A stretch of 36,171 bases of DNA, taken from Desulfobacca acetoxidans. GTDB taxonomy: Bacteria; Desulfobacterota; Desulfobaccia; Desulfobaccales; 0-14-0-80-60-11. Location: contig DZCR01000010.1 of NCBI GenBank assembly GCA_022736495.1, positions 1-36,171 on the forward strand, given 5' to 3'. Below the pieces are notes generated by a model. The model saw nothing but the letters and a program-made list of their open reading frames with translations, ran no database searches and was not told the DNA's origin. Each line of letters begins with the position of its first letter. Within the stretch, counting starts at the first letter, position 1. Shown here piece after piece: positions 1-7,936 of the stretch. Made by a program: the position numbers and the translations under genes.

Positions 1-1477
1 CGAACCGGAGCAGCACCGCCCCCTCCCGGGTCAAACAGGCGGCTTCCCGCCAGTCGGGGCCCAAGAGGTTGGCGGCGAACTGGTGCAGAAAATTCCGGTC
101 CGGGAGGTGGGAGGCAATCAACCAGAGTCTTTGGGGAGACGCCCCCGTTTTTTCCGTGGTGTCCAGCCCCTTGTCTACGCAGGATCGGCCCCAACAAACG
201 CCGTTATCCGGTCCCCGGTAATAGTATTTGAAGGGCGCGACTGCAAAATAATAGACGTAAACCAGGTCCTGGGGCTGCCGGTGGGCTTCCAGGTGGGCCA
301 CCAGGGGTTGAATCTCTTCCCGGTTATGGAGAGGTTGGAGGTTTTCCCGTAAGTTGACCAGGGGATGAAGGGCTGCCAGGAGCACCCCGGTCAGGGCCAG
401 GGCCAGCCAGCGCTGGCGCCGGTGCCAGAGCCAGGCGAACCCGGCCCAGCCTCCCGCCGCCACGATGAGATAGAGGAACGGCGCGCTGAACAGCATTAAA
501 CGGTTGCCGCCGTAGTGGGCCATGAAGGGGTAACGGTGCAGGCTGGCGGCCCCAAAGGCCAGCAGCAACGGCCCCCCCAGGTAAAATAAGACCCTGGCGC
601 GGCCCTGGCGCACCATGGCGACCATGCCGGCCGCCAGCAGGAGTGGCCCCCAGAGCACCCCCCACTCTCCCAGGAAATACCAGAAGTAGCGGTAGAGAGA
701 CGGCCCTAGCCATTGAAAAAACGGCAGCAAGCCGGAGAAATTTGGGAAGTCTTGGGTCCAATACGCCACCAGTTCGGGGTCCATTTCCTGCCGAATAAAC
801 ACGATATAGTAGGTGGTAAAGGCCAGGACCCAGGCCCCCCCGACCAGGGCCAGGCGGCTTCTGAGGCCTGAAGGCAAGGTAGCCCACAAAACTGCTCCCA
901 CCACCGGTAGCGTGAAAATCAGGGGATGGGAGAAACCCAAACCGATAACCCCAGCCAGGGCCAGAGCCGACCAGCCTCGCTTACCTTGGGAGGTCAGCAG
1001 GCGTTCCGCCAGCCACACCAACAGGAGGGCAAAAAACGCGTCTCCGCTATATTGCTTAAGCTCCTTGGAGTAGTAGACCATGACCGGGGAAAAGGCCACC
1101 GCGGCCAAGGCCAGAATGGCGGCGGGAATTTCCACCAGAGAGCGGGCCAGCCGCCAGATGAGCGCCAGGGTGCCCACGCCAAACAGCAAGGGCAGCCCTC
1201 GGAGCACCAATTCACTATGGCCCCAGAGCTGCACCGCAGCCCAGAGGCTCAGGAGGTACAAGGGCGGCGTGGATTGCCCCGCAGCCAGGGCCTCCCGAGC
1301 CGTAGGCTTCATAGCGGCCAGGGCCACCCAGGCCTCATCGGTCCAGAGGTCACGGCCCCCCAAGTCATAGAGGCGGAAAAAGACCGCCACCCCTGCGATC
1401 AGCGTCAACGCCACCGCGGTGAGGTATGGCCGGGATAAACTTTGAGACTGGAACTCAGTGCGAGGGATGAGGTTCAT
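1..1477 (-). CDS. GT39/PMT_2-like membrane glycosyltransferase, C-terminus cut by window edge
   Basis: An uninterrupted frame runs from ATG at 1477 to base 1, giving 492 codons with no stop, so the C-terminal end lies outside the window. The protein is strongly hydrophobic with many membrane segments. Near the N-terminus it has a DLWTDEAW motif (residues 43-50), followed by STPPLYLL (69-76) and YYSKELKQYSGDAF (135-148). This is the usual layout of dolichyl-phosphate-mannose/ArnT-type transferases, where an acidic DE pair in the first periplasmic loop is catalytic. The family moves a sugar from a polyprenyl-phosphate carrier to lipid or protein on the outer face of the inner membrane; the acceptor here is unknown. 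An AGGAG lies directly against the ATG, closer than ideal, but no better in-frame start was found upstream. The next gene is divergent, so the two promoters must share 1478-1716. Confidence 0.8.
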   Translation of the reverse strand, partial: MNLIPRTEFQSQSLSRPYLTAVALTLIAGVAVFFRLYDLGGRDLWTDEAWVALAAMKPTAREALAAGQSTPPLYLLSLWAAVQLWGHSELVLRGLPLLFGVGTLALIWRLARSLVEIPAAILALAAVAFSPVMVYYSKELKQYSGDAFFALLLVWLAERLLTSQGKRGWSALALAGVIGLGFSHPLIFTLPVVGAVLWATLPSGLRSRLALVGGAWVLAFTTYYIVFIRQEMDPELVAYWTQDFPNFSGLLPFFQWLGPSLYRYFWYFLGEWGVLWGPLLLAAGMVAMVRQGRARVLFYLGGPLLLAFGAASLHRYPFMAHYGGNRLMLFSAPFLYLIVAAGGWAGFAWLWHRRQRWLALALTGVLLAALHPLVNLRENLQPLHNREEIQPLVAHLEAHRQPQDLVYVYYFAVAPFKYYYRGPDNGVCWGRSCVDKGLDTTEKTGASPQRLWLIASHLPDRNFLHQFAANLLGPDWREAACLTREGAVLLRF

Positions 1478-1716
1478 CTCCTGGCCGCCAGCCTTGGGGG
1501 CATGATGTGCGGTCTGGCGACAACCGGTGGGACCGAGGGAGCATAAGGCTTGTGCCTGCCCATAACCTGAATGGTATTAGAATCTGGCCCAATAATGGTC
1601 TCATCCCACCCAAAATTCATAATTCTCTGGAACATCGGAACTGGTTGAAATATTATTATTTTACCATTCCGTTTTACCCACCTTCAAGGGGAAAGAGGTT
1701 TTAAAGCCTTAAGACC

Positions 1717-2616
1717 ATGAAACGCCGAGACTTTTATTGGCCGCCGCCGGTGCTTCCCGGGGATCTGCTGGCAGTGGCGGCCCCGGCCAGCCACGTCAGC
1801 CGGGCTCCCTGGGAGGCCGGGATGCAGATCCTCCAAGATTGGGGCTTTCAGGTGCGCTGCGGCCCGGAGGTTTTAGAACCCCGCCCTTATGGGATAGCCG
1901 CCGATAAGCTGGCCGCCCGGCGTTTTGAGGAACTCTGGCTGGACCCGGAAGTCAAGGCCGTCATCGGGGTCAGGGGGGGCTATGGCTCCCTCAAAGTGCT
2001 GCCCCACCTGAATCTTGCCGCCCTAAAGAAAACCCCCAAGAGGCTGATGGGGTTCAGCGACCTCACCAATCTTCTCTGGGACCTGCACCGGCGTTTGCAG
2101 CTGGTGACCTTTCACGGCCCTGTGGTAGCCCAACTCCCCGAGTTGACCCCGGCGGCCCGGGAAAATTTCTTTACCTGGCTCACGGCTCCGGGTCCTCAGC
2201 CTCTCACCTATCCAGGCCTGACCATATTCCACCCCGGTGCGGCCGAGGGTCCCCTGGCCGGTGGCAACCTCACCACCCTGTGCCACCTGGTGGGTACGCC
2301 CTACGCCCCGCAATTCGGCGGCTACCTGGTGTTCCTGGAAGACCACAACGAAGCCCTGTACCGCCTGGACCGCATGCTCCACCACCTTCTCCTGGCCGGG
2401 GTCCTGGACGGCGTGCTGGGAGTGGTGTTGGGGGGCTTCGTCAACTGCGGGTCCCAAGACGGCCTTTTGGAGGTCTTCACCACGGCCCTGGGGCCCTTGA
2501 GGGTGCCGGTGCTGGCTGACTTTCCGGTGGGCCACCAGCCGGATAACCACACCCTACCCCTGGGAGCTTGGGCTCGGCTGGATGCCGACCTCGCCTCTTT
2601 GACCCTGTTGGACTGA
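1717..2616 (+). CDS. ldcA: LD-carboxypeptidase (peptidase S66)
   Basis: A 299-residue cytoplasmic protein of normal length for MccF/LdcA-type serine peptidases. These enzymes remove the terminal D-Ala from L,D-linked tetrapeptides during murein recycling. Visible family marks are VRGGYGS (residues 85-91), the nucleophile region MGFSDLTN with Ser114, the acidic residue in FLEDHNE (Glu208), and VGHQPDNHTLPLG near the C-terminus with His273. Together these form the Ser-Glu-His triad, spaced as in the Pseudomonas enzyme. There is no signal peptide, which fits a recycling role in the cytoplasm. The Shine-Dalgarno sequence is weak (a GAGG lies about 20 bases upstream). The 1478-1716 upstream stretch is AT-rich and must hold the promoters for this gene and the divergent glycosyltransferase, but I could not pick a convincing -35/-10 pair. 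It stands alone as a transcription unit. Confidence 0.92.
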   Translation: MKRRDFYWPPPVLPGDLLAVAAPASHVSRAPWEAGMQILQDWGFQVRCGPEVLEPRPYGIAADKLAARRFEELWLDPEVKAVIGVRGGYGSLKVLPHLNLAALKKTPKRLMGFSDLTNLLWDLHRRLQLVTFHGPVVAQLPELTPAARENFFTWLTAPGPQPLTYPGLTIFHPGAAEGPLAGGNLTTLCHLVGTPYAPQFGGYLVFLEDHNEALYRLDRMLHHLLLAGVLDGVLGVVLGGFVNCGSQDGLLEVFTTALGPLRVPVLADFPVGHQPDNHTLPLGAWARLDADLASLTLLD

Positions 2617-2702
2617 ACCTCTCGTCCTTCCGCAATCCTAAACTGTTTAGGCCGGCCGTCTCGGTCTTTTAAATTATGTAATAAAATGGTCGGCCCATCC
2701 CA

Positions 2703-2730
2703 TTGACAAGTGCATTTTGAACCTTATATT
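2703..2730 (+). promoter_or_regulatory. sigma70-type promoter for the small Cys-rich gene
   Basis: A perfect -35 TTGACA (2703-2708) is followed by a 16-base spacer and TATATT (2725-2730), which matches five of six -10 positions. It lies 32 bases before the ATG at 2763, with a GGAG ribosome-binding site between. This implies that the small Cys-rich gene is transcribed on its own rather than by read-through from ldcA. Confidence 0.65.
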
Positions 2731-2762
2731 TCTTTAAAACCATATCGCTATGAGGAGAAGTT

Positions 2763-2987
2763 ATGGCTTACACTTGTAAAACCTGCGGTGCCGTGGCGAA
2801 GGATCCCGGCCATTTGTGTAACCCTTCCCAGGAAGTCACCACCTGCCCCTATTGTGGGGAGACCGCACCCCACGTCAAACATTACTGCAAGGGCAAGATG
2901 GCAGACCTGAAGTACGTGTGTGAAAGCTGTGGGCGGCTGGCGCCTTCCGAGGAGTTGCTCTGCAAACCCAGCAAGGTGCCGGCGTAA
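2763..2987 (+). CDS. Small Cys-rich protein of three repeated CxxC-x10-C units
   Basis: A 74-residue protein preceded by GAGGAG and its own promoter. I do not recognise a named function. Nine cysteines fall in three equally spaced triplets: C5-C8-C19, C28-C31-C42 and C53-C56-C67. Each has a CxxCG start, a 10-residue gap and a third Cys. Units 1 and 2 have a His two residues before the third Cys (H17, H40), which could complete a Cys3His zinc site; unit 3 has no such His. This looks like an internally triplicated zinc-ribbon-like protein. It has no signal peptide or membrane segment, so it is probably cytoplasmic. Possible roles are metal storage or handling, or a structural adaptor, but nothing in the sequence decides between them. 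The next genes lie on the other strand. Confidence 0.75.
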   Translation: MAYTCKTCGAVAKDPGHLCNPSQEVTTCPYCGETAPHVKHYCKGKMADLKYVCESCGRLAPSEELLCKPSKVPA

Positions 2988-3121
2988 TCAAAGGGCAGGC
3001 CTGAAAGGGGCATCTGGCGTCTTCTCGCCGGATTCGGTCATGGCCAGCGTTTTCGGCTGGAGCAGGCCGATGCCGGGTTGATACCATTTAGCTATCCCCG
3101 GGACCACATCTCCATATCCTC

Positions 3122-3155
3122 AAGGGGTTGAGAATCTCTCCGTTCTCAGCCCCTT
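3122..3155. terminator. Hairpin between convergent genes
   Basis: AAGGGGTTGAGAA (3122-3134) pairs with TTCTCAGCCCCTT (3143-3155) through 13 positions with one G-T pair and an 8-base loop. It sits seven bases past the end of ccsA (-) and downstream of the small Cys-rich gene (+), the right place for a shared bidirectional terminator. Neither strand has a clear T-run, so intrinsic termination is not certain. Confidence 0.5.
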
Positions 3156-3161
3156 ACCTGT

Positions 3162-4022
3162 TCAGGTCAGGTAGGCGTGCAGGCCGGTAAGCAGGAAGCT
3201 GACGCCGAAGTAAGTGAACAGCACTGCCATGAACCCCAACACCGCCAGCCAGGCGATGCGGCGGCCGTGCCAGCCCTTCAGGAGGCGAGCATGGAGCAAA
3301 GCCGCGTAAATAAACCAGGTGATCAGCGACCAGGTTTCTTTGGGGTCCCAACTCCAGTAGCGCCCCCAGGCCGTTTCGGCCCACACTGCGCCGGTGACAA
3401 TCCCCAGGGTCAGCAACAGAAATCCCAACACCGTGGTCCGGTAGATGAGATTGTCTATCAAGGGCAGTGGCGGCAGGGATGGCCGGGGCCGTCGCTCCTG
3501 GATCAGATAGAGGAGGGCGCTTCCGAAGGCCAGGGCAAAGGCGGCGTAACCTAAAAAGGCCGTCACCACGTGGACGAGCAGCCAGTTGCTCTTTAAGGCC
3601 GGCATCAGGGGTTTGATGCGGCTGTCCACCCCGAAAGAGGCGTAGGCCAACAGGAGGGTGGAGAGTAATGCGATCAGGGCCCCCAGGTAACCCCTCAGGT
3701 AGCGGCGGAAGGCCAACAGACCCAGGGCAGGCAAACACCAGGCGAAAAAGATCAGGGACTCATAGAAGTTGGCCAACGGCGCGTGCAGGATGACAAGCCG
3801 CAGTTTTTCGGTCAAAGCCGCTGGCGGGGAATGCAGCAGGGCCAGCCGGTAGTTTTCCATCCAACGGCCGATGAGGCCGGCGGTCTGGAGCCCCAGTCCC
3901 AGCCACAGTATAATCCGCCCCGCCTTTTGAAGCCGGGAAGACGACCAAAGCTCTGCCATGAGGAACAAGATGGCCACCAGCAAATAGACCAACATGACAA
4001 CCCCGAAAAGCTGGCTGATCAT
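3162..4022 (-). CDS. ccsA: Cytochrome c biogenesis protein CcsA/ResC (heme handling)
   Basis: A 286-residue polytopic inner-membrane protein. Near the C-terminus it carries the tryptophan-rich WWD signature of the CcmC/CcsA superfamily (TAWGRYWSWDPKETW, 217-231), which presents heme on the periplasmic side. Histidines flank it at 151 (before a membrane segment) and 244 (LLHARL), the positions expected to be heme ligands. A PLANFYESLIFFAW stretch (82-95) is also typical. With ResB it forms the System II heme exporter and cytochrome c synthase. Its ATG overlaps the resB stop by four bases (ATGA), so the two are translationally coupled. It is the last gene of a leftward operon that starts with the GcvH-like gene. 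Confidence 0.93.
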   Translation of the reverse strand: MISQLFGVVMLVYLLVAILFLMAELWSSSRLQKAGRIILWLGLGLQTAGLIGRWMENYRLALLHSPPAALTEKLRLVILHAPLANFYESLIFFAWCLPALGLLAFRRYLRGYLGALIALLSTLLLAYASFGVDSRIKPLMPALKSNWLLVHVVTAFLGYAAFALAFGSALLYLIQERRPRPSLPPLPLIDNLIYRTTVLGFLLLTLGIVTGAVWAETAWGRYWSWDPKETWSLITWFIYAALLHARLLKGWHGRRIAWLAVLGFMAVLFTYFGVSFLLTGLHAYLT

Positions 4023-5365
4023 GGCGGGGTCCCTCGCTTTAACTTCATCAGAAGCCGTTCCTGGCGAGCGGTGAATTCCTCACGCTGACGGGGACTGGTC
4101 CCCAGCAGGCGCGCATGCCAGGCCCCTTGAGGAGTTTTGGTCAACACCAGGGCCCACCGCTCTGTCGGCCGGAAGAAGGCCAGGTAGAGTCCGGGCAGAA
4201 ACATGAGGAAGCCGGCGTACACCCACCACACTCCCGGATCGCGCTTGACCTGGAAAACTGAATAGTACCTCAAGGGGATGGACTCTGCGGTAAACCGATA
4301 GGGACCGGGTTGCTCGCCCAATTCGGGATGATCTTTAAGGACCCAAAACACCAGGGGATGCCCGGAACCGGGACTATAGGCCATCAACACCGCCGGACCG
4401 TAGCCCTGGAAATTGCCGTCCACCCGGATCGCAATGATCCTGCCCCGGCCCCCGGGCAACCCCACCGCCTGGCGCAGGGGCGCTTCGATGGTCTGATGCT
4501 GGTCTCCCTGTTGCATAATGAGGCGGATGGGACCGGCGGCTTCGGTGCCATAAGAAGATTGATAAAAGGTTAAGCCGCCGAAGCTCACGGGTTCATTGAC
4601 CCGGCAAGTGGCCCGGCGCACCTCCCGGCCATCCTGCAAAAACGTCAGGTCCGAGCGGAATTCCTTGGGCGTGCCCCCTGGTTCGTAATAGGAAACCTGG
4701 AATTTGTCCAGTCGCACCTGGAAAGGCAAAGGCAGTTCCTTCCGGGGTCCCACCTGAAAAGCGCTGGCCACCGCCCCCTGGTCCAGAGGCAACTGGCCCT
4801 CCACTCCCCAGAATTTGCCGATGAGGCCCCCGGCCAAAATCAACAGCAGGGCCACATGGATCAGGTAAGGGCCCAGCGGCCGCCAGCGGCCCCGCTCCAG
4901 AAAATAGATCTCTTGATCGGGCCGCGTCTCCCGGCGGCAGTGACCCAACTCCCGCCGCAGGACGTCCTGGATCACCGGGTGGGGATCGGCGTCCGCCGGC
5001 CAGGTGACCTGGCCCCGTTCAGGCAAGGAGAGGGCCATCTCTCCGGTAAGCGGGTGCGAGGCCCGTTTCACCGCCTGGGGCAGGCCGTGGACTATACAGG
5101 CGAAGATATTGAGCGCCAGGAGACCAATGGGCACCAAAAACCAGGGGCTAAAGTAGACCTTGGTAAAACCGGCCCGCCAGACCAGTTCTCCCCAGCCCTC
5201 CCCAAAATTCCTGAGGTATTGGCTATGGGGCTGGTTTTGGGGCACCACGGTGCCGATAACGGCCACCGCAGCCAGAATCAGGAGGACAAAGACGGTCAGG
5301 CGAATGGATGTTAACGTCCCCCACAGCCATGACTTGGGTTTAGAATGGATCCGAGTAGCAGACAT
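4019..5365 (-). CDS. resB: Cytochrome c biogenesis protein ResB
   Basis: A ResB-family membrane protein of about 448 residues. There are three N-terminal membrane segments (LTVFVLLILAAVAVIGTVVP, FLVPIGLLALNIFACIV, YLIHVALLLILAGGLIG), then a large periplasmic domain with NEPVSFGGLTFYQSSYG, and a final segment (VYAGFLMFLPGLYLAFF). It is the partner of CcsA in System II and is thought to guide heme and apocytochrome together in the periplasm. I place the start at ATG 5365. A TTG ten codons upstream (5395) is also possible, but neither has a good ribosome-binding site. It lies about 100 bases after the GcvH-like gene on the same strand. A thioredoxin that could reduce apocytochrome is encoded nearby at 6645-7028, but in a separate unit. 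Confidence 0.92.
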   Translation of the reverse strand: MSATRIHSKPKSWLWGTLTSIRLTVFVLLILAAVAVIGTVVPQNQPHSQYLRNFGEGWGELVWRAGFTKVYFSPWFLVPIGLLALNIFACIVHGLPQAVKRASHPLTGEMALSLPERGQVTWPADADPHPVIQDVLRRELGHCRRETRPDQEIYFLERGRWRPLGPYLIHVALLLILAGGLIGKFWGVEGQLPLDQGAVASAFQVGPRKELPLPFQVRLDKFQVSYYEPGGTPKEFRSDLTFLQDGREVRRATCRVNEPVSFGGLTFYQSSYGTEAAGPIRLIMQQGDQHQTIEAPLRQAVGLPGGRGRIIAIRVDGNFQGYGPAVLMAYSPGSGHPLVFWVLKDHPELGEQPGPYRFTAESIPLRYYSVFQVKRDPGVWWVYAGFLMFLPGLYLAFFRPTERWALVLTKTPQGAWHARLLGTSPRQREEFTARQERLLMKLKRGTPP

Positions 5366-5464
5366 GCATTGGTGGGCGATGCCGATAATTATCAACCAAA
5401 GGACCGGGCCGCGCCCGCGTTAATTGGGGTAGGAGGATGACCGTGGTAAAATCGCGGCCAAGAC

Positions 5465-5869
5465 TCAGTCTTCTTCCTGATCTTCTTCGTCACTCAGATG
5501 GTCTGCGTATTCCTCTTGGGTGAACAACTCATCGAATTCCTGACCGGAAGATATCTCCACTCTGACCAACCACCCTTCCGTCAGAGGGTCTTCATTGATG
5601 ATTTCCGGCACCTCCGCCGCCTCGTAGTTGACCTCGACGATCTCGCCGGAGATCGGGGCCTTCAACTCCCGGCGCCCGTTTTTGGCTTCAATCATGCTAA
5701 AGGGTTCATCTTTGATGAACTCCTCGCCTTCCTCGGGCAGTCGCAGGCTATAGATTTCCCCCAGTTTCTCCTGGAGGTAATCCGTCAGACCGATGGTCGC
5801 CTGGGTGTCATCATCCATCCGGACCCAGACATGGTCCGGACTAAAGCGCATTTCACCGATGGTACTCAC
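5465..5869 (-). CDS. GcvH-like (lipoyl-domain fold) protein lacking the usual lipoyl lysine
   Basis: A 134-residue protein that aligns along its length with glycine cleavage H protein: FSPDHVWVR (9-17), ATIGLTDYLQEKLGEI (24-39), APISGEIVEVN (71-81) and GWLVRVE. In H protein the lipoylated Lys lies in ESVKA, eight residues before the Pro of PxSG. Here the segment reads EAKNGRRELKAP, so the aligned residue is Asn64 and a Lys (63) sits one place earlier. The tail is very acidic (SDEEDQEED). No gcvP, gcvT or lipoate ligase is in view. It leads the resB-ccsA operon from its own promoter. Either the shifted Lys63 is still lipoylated or the protein has lost the cofactor and acts otherwise. The family call is firm; a glycine cleavage role is doubtful. 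Confidence 0.85.
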   Translation of the reverse strand: MSTIGEMRFSPDHVWVRMDDDTQATIGLTDYLQEKLGEIYSLRLPEEGEEFIKDEPFSMIEAKNGRRELKAPISGEIVEVNYEAAEVPEIINEDPLTEGWLVRVEISSGQEFDELFTQEEYADHLSDEEDQEED

Positions 5870-5918
5870 CCCGCTTCTCGAAATAGTCTGATTCCCTTAA
5901 GGGGGTAGACGCTGGGGA

Positions 5919-5947
5919 AATATAATAATCCACAAATGGTTTGGCAA
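5919..5947 (-). promoter_or_regulatory. sigma70-type promoter for the gcvH-like/resB/ccsA operon
   Basis: On the minus strand TTGCCA (5947-5942) and TATATT (5924-5919) are separated by exactly 17 bases, 50 bases before the ATG at 5869. It reads away from uspA and is the best candidate for driving the leftward operon. Confidence 0.6.
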
Positions 5948-6116
5948 GGGTTTTTTGCAAGGCTCGCTTATCTTATTTGATTATTGCAACATTTTTCTCT
6001 CCGTTCTGCACCTTGGGGCGACTCTGGCTTTTTAACTTGACAAGAACAGAGGCATTGATTAGTTTACACTAAATTTCACAATCCCCGCGCAGAACAGCCG
6101 AAGGGAGGCTTGCTCG

Positions 6117-6557
6117 ATGAAACAAGTGCACAAAATTCTTTTTCCCATTGACTTTGCCTCGCATTTTGAAAGTCTGGTGCCTTGGGTTTCCACCTTTGCG
6201 CAAAAGTTCGACGCCCGCGTTTATGTCCTGTTTGTCACACCGGATCTGTCGAATTTCTCCACTTTTTTTGTGCCCCACGGCAATATCCAGAGTTTTCAGG
6301 AAGAGGCGGTAAATTCGGCCAGAAAGAAAATGGCCGGTGCAGTGCAGGATCTCTTCAAAGGGTTTCCCAAGCTGGAGACCCGGGTGGAGGTGGGCTCCCC
6401 CGGGGAAAAAATCGTAGAGTTGGCCAAGAAAGAAAAGATCGATATGATCATTATGGGAGCCCATGGCCGCAAAGGCTTGGATCGGGCCATTTTCGGCAGC
6501 GTAGCCGACAAAGTAGTGGCCAGCGCCCCTTGCCCGGTGCTCACCGTCCACCCCTGA
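6117..6557 (+). CDS. Universal stress protein UspA family
   Basis: A 146-residue single-domain Usp protein. It starts with KILFPIDFASHFESLVPW, where Asp12 sits at the family's conserved acidic position. It ends with the ATP-binding loop GAHGRKGLDRAIFGS, which has the G-x2-G-x9-G-S spacing of ATP-binding members. It is cytoplasmic, and the family acts in stress resistance by an unclear mechanism. A strong GGGAGG lies before the ATG. TTGACA at 6037-6042 could be a -35, but I see no convincing -10 at the right distance. It is a single-gene unit convergent with the thioredoxin gene. Confidence 0.93.
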   Translation: MKQVHKILFPIDFASHFESLVPWVSTFAQKFDARVYVLFVTPDLSNFSTFFVPHGNIQSFQEEAVNSARKKMAGAVQDLFKGFPKLETRVEVGSPGEKIVELAKKEKIDMIIMGAHGRKGLDRAIFGSVADKVVASAPCPVLTVHP

Positions 6558-6587
6558 TACGCATTTTCCTTCAGGTGCTGATCTCTC

Positions 6588-6613
6588 ACCCCTCCGGTTA
6601 CCGCCGGAGGGGT
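6588..6613. terminator. Hairpin between uspA and the thioredoxin gene
   Basis: ACCCCTCCGG (6588-6597) and CCGGAGGGGT (6604-6613) form a perfect 10-base stem with a 6-base loop, midway between two convergent genes. This is the classic place for a shared terminator, although a T-run is missing. Confidence 0.6.
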
Positions 6614-6644
6614 TGCTGGGTCGGTAGTGCGCAGAGTCCCGCGG

Positions 6645-7028
6645 TTAATCCCCGATAAACTTCAACTCCCGCAGTTTTCGGATCAAGTCTTCCTTCTTGA
6701 AGACGCCTTCGTGGCGATACACTTCCTGGCCCCTGGTGTCGAGAAACACCTGGGTAGGTACGATGACCACTTTGTATCGGCGAAATAAATATTCGTCCTC
6801 GTCGATATAAAGTTTGCGCACCGCGAAACGGCCGGGATACTGGTCCATGACGGCCAGAATAACCAGCTCCGATGCCCGGCAGACGGGGCAAAATTTACGA
6901 TCGAACTCCAGCAGGACCGGCAGGGTGTTAGGGGCCTTCGGCCCCTGGGCCAGCACCGGTAACACCGGAGCCAGCCACATCCATCCCGCCAGCACAAGGA
7001 TCAGGATACTACTGCGGCCAAATTTCAT
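6645..7028 (-). CDS. Exported thioredoxin-fold protein (CPVC active site)
   Basis: A 127-residue protein with an N-terminal signal peptide or anchor (basic start, hydrophobic to about residue 25, possible cleavage after VLAQ). The thioredoxin fold follows: EFDRKFCPVC with Cys47 and Cys50, and the cis-Pro loop IVPTQVF (Pro91). The CPVC motif and periplasmic location suit a reductase that keeps cysteines reduced, for example on apocytochromes made by the ResB/CcsA system encoded just to the left, but that link is inferred. AGGAGAA precedes the ATG. On the minus strand a TATACT (7199-7194) could be its -10, with a weak -35. Confidence 0.85.
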   Translation of the reverse strand: MKFGRSSILILVLAGWMWLAPVLPVLAQGPKAPNTLPVLLEFDRKFCPVCRASELVILAVMDQYPGRFAVRKLYIDEDEYLFRRYKVVIVPTQVFLDTRGQEVYRHEGVFKKEDLIRKLRELKFIGD

Positions 7029-7287
7029 GAGATTCTCCTATGCTTACGCCTGGCAAATGCGGTCAGCCGGCGGAATCAGGAGGAGAAAACAGGGGGCAAA
7101 CCGGGAGATATTGGGGGCCATGCTGCCCGGAGCGATTTCGGCAATGCTGCTTTGTTCCTTCCCCTCCCCGAAAATAACAAATCCTTCACCATCAGTATAA
7201 CAAGGCCGGGAAAAAATCAAAGCTCGACGGCCTCCAGCCGCACCTTTCTCCCCCGGGCCGTAATTTTCCCTTTATAATTCTCCGCTA

Positions 7288-7788
7288 ATGGGTGTATATC
7301 AAAATACTAGCAACGGGGATTTGCTGATCTGCAACGCTTGGCGGGTGTGCATGACTGCTGCAGATTTTCAGGACTGGCTTTGCCGCAATATCGTGACCGA
7401 GAGCCGGGACGCCATCATCTTTGCCGATCGCGAGGGCCGCATTGGCCTCTGGAACGCCGGGGCCGAGGCCATGTTCGGTTACCGGGCCGCCGAGGTGATG
7501 GGCCGCGATTTGGCGGTGATCATCCCCGAAAAGTTGCGGGACCGGCATAATGAGGGCTACCAGAGGGTTATGGCCACGGGCGTCAGCCGCTACGCCACCG
7601 AACTCCTGGCCGTGCCGGGCCTCAAACAAGACGGCAGCCGGATTTCCCTGGAGTTCACCATCACCTTGGTCAAAGACGACGGGGGCTTAGTCCTGGGGGC
7701 TGCGGCCATTATTCGGGACGTCACCATTCGCTGGCAGCTGGACCAGGAAATGAAAAAGCGTCTGGCGGAATTGGCAGGGCAGGGGTAG
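7288..7788 (+). CDS. Single PAS-domain protein
   Basis: A 166-residue soluble protein that is almost entirely one PAS domain: RDAIIFADREGRIGLWNAGA, AMFGYRAAEVMGRDL, then LKQDGSRISLEFTITLVKDDGG and AAAIIRDVT. The output end is only a short helix (QLDQEMKKRLAEL), with no kinase, cyclase or HTH domain. It may therefore act as a stand-alone sensor that docks on a partner; the phoR histidine kinase is two genes downstream. The start is uncertain. A perfect TATAAT (7273-7278) lies only nine bases before ATG 7288. If that is the -10, translation more likely begins at ATG 7351, which has a GGCGGG upstream and still keeps the whole PAS domain. Confidence 0.8.
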   Translation: MGVYQNTSNGDLLICNAWRVCMTAADFQDWLCRNIVTESRDAIIFADREGRIGLWNAGAEAMFGYRAAEVMGRDLAVIIPEKLRDRHNEGYQRVMATGVSRYATELLAVPGLKQDGSRISLEFTITLVKDDGGLVLGAAAIIRDVTIRWQLDQEMKKRLAELAGQG

Positions 7789-7936
7789 TAAAACGCGTTT
7801 CGCAGAAAGTTGCAGCCACAAACTTAACCAGAAAATAATCATGTCATTTTAAACAGAGCCAAGAATCTCGGGGCTTCAAGACCGCTGCTTCGACGCTCAG
7901 AAAAAGCCGCACCGGGCGAGGTCTGAGGAGATTTTC

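Noticed and set aside
7789..7936. Pho box before phoB
   Set aside because: An ATGTCAT-like heptamer is present, but no second matching heptamer lies at the 11-base pitch.
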